In this document: positions 62,621-64,000 of the stretch, piece by piece
How positions within the stretch are numbered: the first letter of the stretch is position 1
Layout: every line of letters starts with the position of its first letter
Origin: Vibrio atypicus
Lineage (GTDB): Bacteria > Pseudomonadota > Gammaproteobacteria > Enterobacterales > Vibrionaceae
Reading direction: 5' to 3'
NCBI RefSeq assembly: GCF_009811315.1
Contig: NZ_BLID01000008.1
Coordinates: 1-64,000 of the forward strand
Length of the DNA stretch: 64,000 bases
Notes under the pieces: generated by a model
The model's input: the letters and a program-made list of their open reading frames with translations, nothing else
Told to the model about the DNA's origin: nothing
Databases searched by the model: none
Program-made: the position numbers and the translations under genes

Positions 62621-63062
62621 AAGTAAGGAAGGAGAAGCGGATCAAAAATTAGTTTCAATCTATAATCCGCTATCACTATCGCCGCATGTTCATGTGATTG
62701 GTTTCATTCACATCTGGGGCTGGGAGAGTGCGAGATTACTCTATGTTTTGGATCTGCTCGTGGAGTGAAAAGTATATGAATATATAAATCAATTGGTTAT
62801 ATGTATTTTTTGCCATGATTTAATGTTCATACTTACCAGTTCACTCACCATTTGGCAAAAGTGAAACAATACCAGTTTAAAGCGACATTCAGGCGCAATC
62901 ATACCGGAAGTGTAGGAGAGGAATAAAGTTTCATACTCGTTATAACTCACTTCTGGACAATTCCGAGTTAAAGTCTTAACTCTAGCTCGTAAGTTTTGGA
63001 TAAAAATTTCTATTGGTTAACTAGATGTATATTTTTCACAGAGTACCAAACATATCATCTAT
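62621..63062. other. Gap without a credible gene
   Basis: About 440 bp of AT-rich DNA. Reading frames here are short and lack ribosome sites or family features. One weak operator-like match (ATTGGTTAACTAGA, 63012-63025) was seen. Confidence 0.5.
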
Positions 63063-63275
63063 TTATTTGTTCTCTCGTTGCTCTGTTTGACGAGATTCCC
63101 ACACTGATTCTGAATATTCATCATCATCAGAGTCAGCCTCGGATTCCTCTTTTTCTAGCTCCGAGATCTTGTCTTGAACCTCGTCAAGCAAAGATGAGTG
63201 AATCATGCCACTGTTCGAAATGAAATCGGAAATAGCCTCTTCTGTCTTTCTAAGTTCATATTGATGGCTTGCCAC
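63063..63275 (-). CDS. Small acidic hypothetical protein
   Basis: A 70-residue frame starting at GTG, very rich in Glu, Ser and Asp (LEKEESEADSDDDEYSES) and probably helical or disordered. The upstream AGGA abuts the start codon, too close for a ribosome site. No family is recognised; it may not be expressed. Confidence 0.3.
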   Translation of the reverse strand: MASHQYELRKTEEAISDFISNSGMIHSSLLDEVQDKISELEKEESEADSDDDEYSESVWESRQTEQRENK

Positions 63276-63670
63276 TCCTAGGCCGAATCGGCTTTCGGTA
63301 CTTAACCCGTCGTGTGAGTGTGGAGGTAGGCGATACTAGTATTTTCATGTGAAATATCCTTATGTGCAGGTATGCGACAGAGTATCAACGCCATTGCGTT
63401 TCAGTCAGGAGTATGACAATCGTGAAGCCAGTGAGAATATGTTGGACCAATAAAAAATCGGAAATCGGATAAAAGCTGAGGTGATATAGGTTGATTACAA
63501 TTGGACAAGAAGGCACAGTTGTTGGGCATCAACGCCAAGTTAACGTTGAAAATCAAAAATTCGTTTAATGAAGCGGCCAGTATAACTACTGGTTCAGATC
63601 ACGTGTTAGCCGAAGTCCACACGCAGACAAACCGTTTAATTAGTTCTAGGAATAGAAAAGGAGGAGACAC
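63276..63670. other. Gap before the AI-2E transporter gene
   Basis: About 395 bp with no convincing coding frame or strong hairpin seen. It probably carries the promoter of the next gene. Confidence 0.5.
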
Positions 63671-64000
63671 TTGAATAATTCAAATGAGAACTTAGAAAAG
63701 GTATTAGTGAAAGCATTTAGTACTTCATTGATACGATTCGCAGCAATTACGCTTATTGTTATTGTCTGTTGGTGGGCGTTTTTACCCTTTTTACCTATTT
63801 TACTTTGGGCTCTGGTATTGGCTATTGCACTTTACCCTCTTAAGTTGGCTATTGAACGTAAACTGGGATTAAGATCCAGCCGTTCAGCTACTTTAGTCGC
63901 GGTGATTGGCGTGCTTGTACTTGGAACGCCTACCGCTATGGTTGGTAACTCATTTGCGTCTAAAACGTTAGAAGCACTCGATTCTTATCGAAATGGCACA
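63671..64000 (+). CDS. AI-2E family transporter (N-terminal part)
   Basis: The first 110 codons of an inner-membrane protein cut by the window edge. Start TTG at 63671 with AGGAGG about 6 nt upstream. Hydrophobic segments begin near residue 20 and include ITLIVIVCWWAFLPFLPILLWALVLAIALYPL, then the family loop with ALYPLKLAIERKLGLRSSRS. It matches the AI-2E transporter (YdgG/PerM) family; substrates vary and are not shown here. Confidence 0.85.
   Translation, partial: MNNSNENLEKVLVKAFSTSLIRFAAITLIVIVCWWAFLPFLPILLWALVLAIALYPLKLAIERKLGLRSSRSATLVAVIGVLVLGTPTAMVGNSFASKTLEALDSYRNGT

Noticed and set aside
62693..62713. CRP site before the yhcH-like gene
   Set aside because: TGTGA and TCACA are present but separated by 10 bp rather than 6, so it is not a good CRP site.
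62996..63223. 75-residue plus-strand reading frame
   Set aside because: It overlaps the minus-strand acidic frame, has no ribosome site and reads as low-complexity coding by chance.
1..64000. CRISPR array, prophage or insertion sequence
   Set aside because: No regularly spaced repeats, no transposase or integrase genes and no phage structural genes were found on reading the window.

Overview
The window reads as chromosomal DNA of a gammaproteobacterium of the Vibrionaceae, most likely Vibrio. The basis is gene order and protein character: glnA, a DUF4124 gene, ntrB and ntrC next to typA; pckA, hslO and hslR beside a twelve-gene eps/gsp type II secretion operon; ompR-envZ beside greB and tex; and bioH, comF and nfuA in a row. 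This is recognition from memory, not a database result. No phage, transposase, integrase or CRISPR array was seen. Part A (1-5000): the end of an rRNA operon (5S rRNA) and tRNA-Ser(UGA), a periplasmic solute-binding protein, adenosine deaminase and a large membrane GGDEF/EAL protein. Part B (5000-21100): the nitrogen-control block ntrC, ntrB, DUF4124 gene and glnA, with NtrC boxes and a sigma-54 promoter; typA; a P-loop NTPase with a DUF2959 lipoprotein; yihY, dtd, a GNAT-thioesterase fusion, an AsmA-like protein, pckA, hslO and hslR. Part C (21200-32600): gspC to gspN, overlapping or tightly spaced, with a perfect hairpin between gspG and gspH. Part D (32600-50800): ompR-envZ with a terminator-like hairpin between the two genes, greB, tex, a hypothetical protein, bioH, comF, nfuA, nudE, cysQ, recG, trmH, spoT, rpoZ, gmk, then an NCS2 purine permease and psiE. 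The permease leader carries a PurR box and a strong match to a guanine-class purine riboswitch. Part E (50800-62600): a D-glucuronate locus. A TRAP transporter (dctP divergent from dctQM) would import the sugar acid; UxaC, UxuB, UxuA, KdgK and Eda would take it to pyruvate and glyceraldehyde 3-phosphate; a GntR-family UxuR-like regulator is present. Copies of a TTGGTNNACCAA operator lie before uxuR, between dctP and dctQ, and before a yhcH-like gene, and a perfect CRP site sits between dctP and dctQ. uxaC is broken by an 11-bp tandem duplication, so the first step looks inactive in this sequence. Part F (62600-64000): sparse DNA, one doubtful small acidic ORF, and the start of an AI-2E family transporter that runs off the edge. 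The features most worth attention are the stacked PurR box and riboswitch before the NCS2 permease, the duplication in uxaC, the extent of the UxuR-type operator set, and the hairpins placed inside the ompR-envZ, gsp and glucuronate operons.
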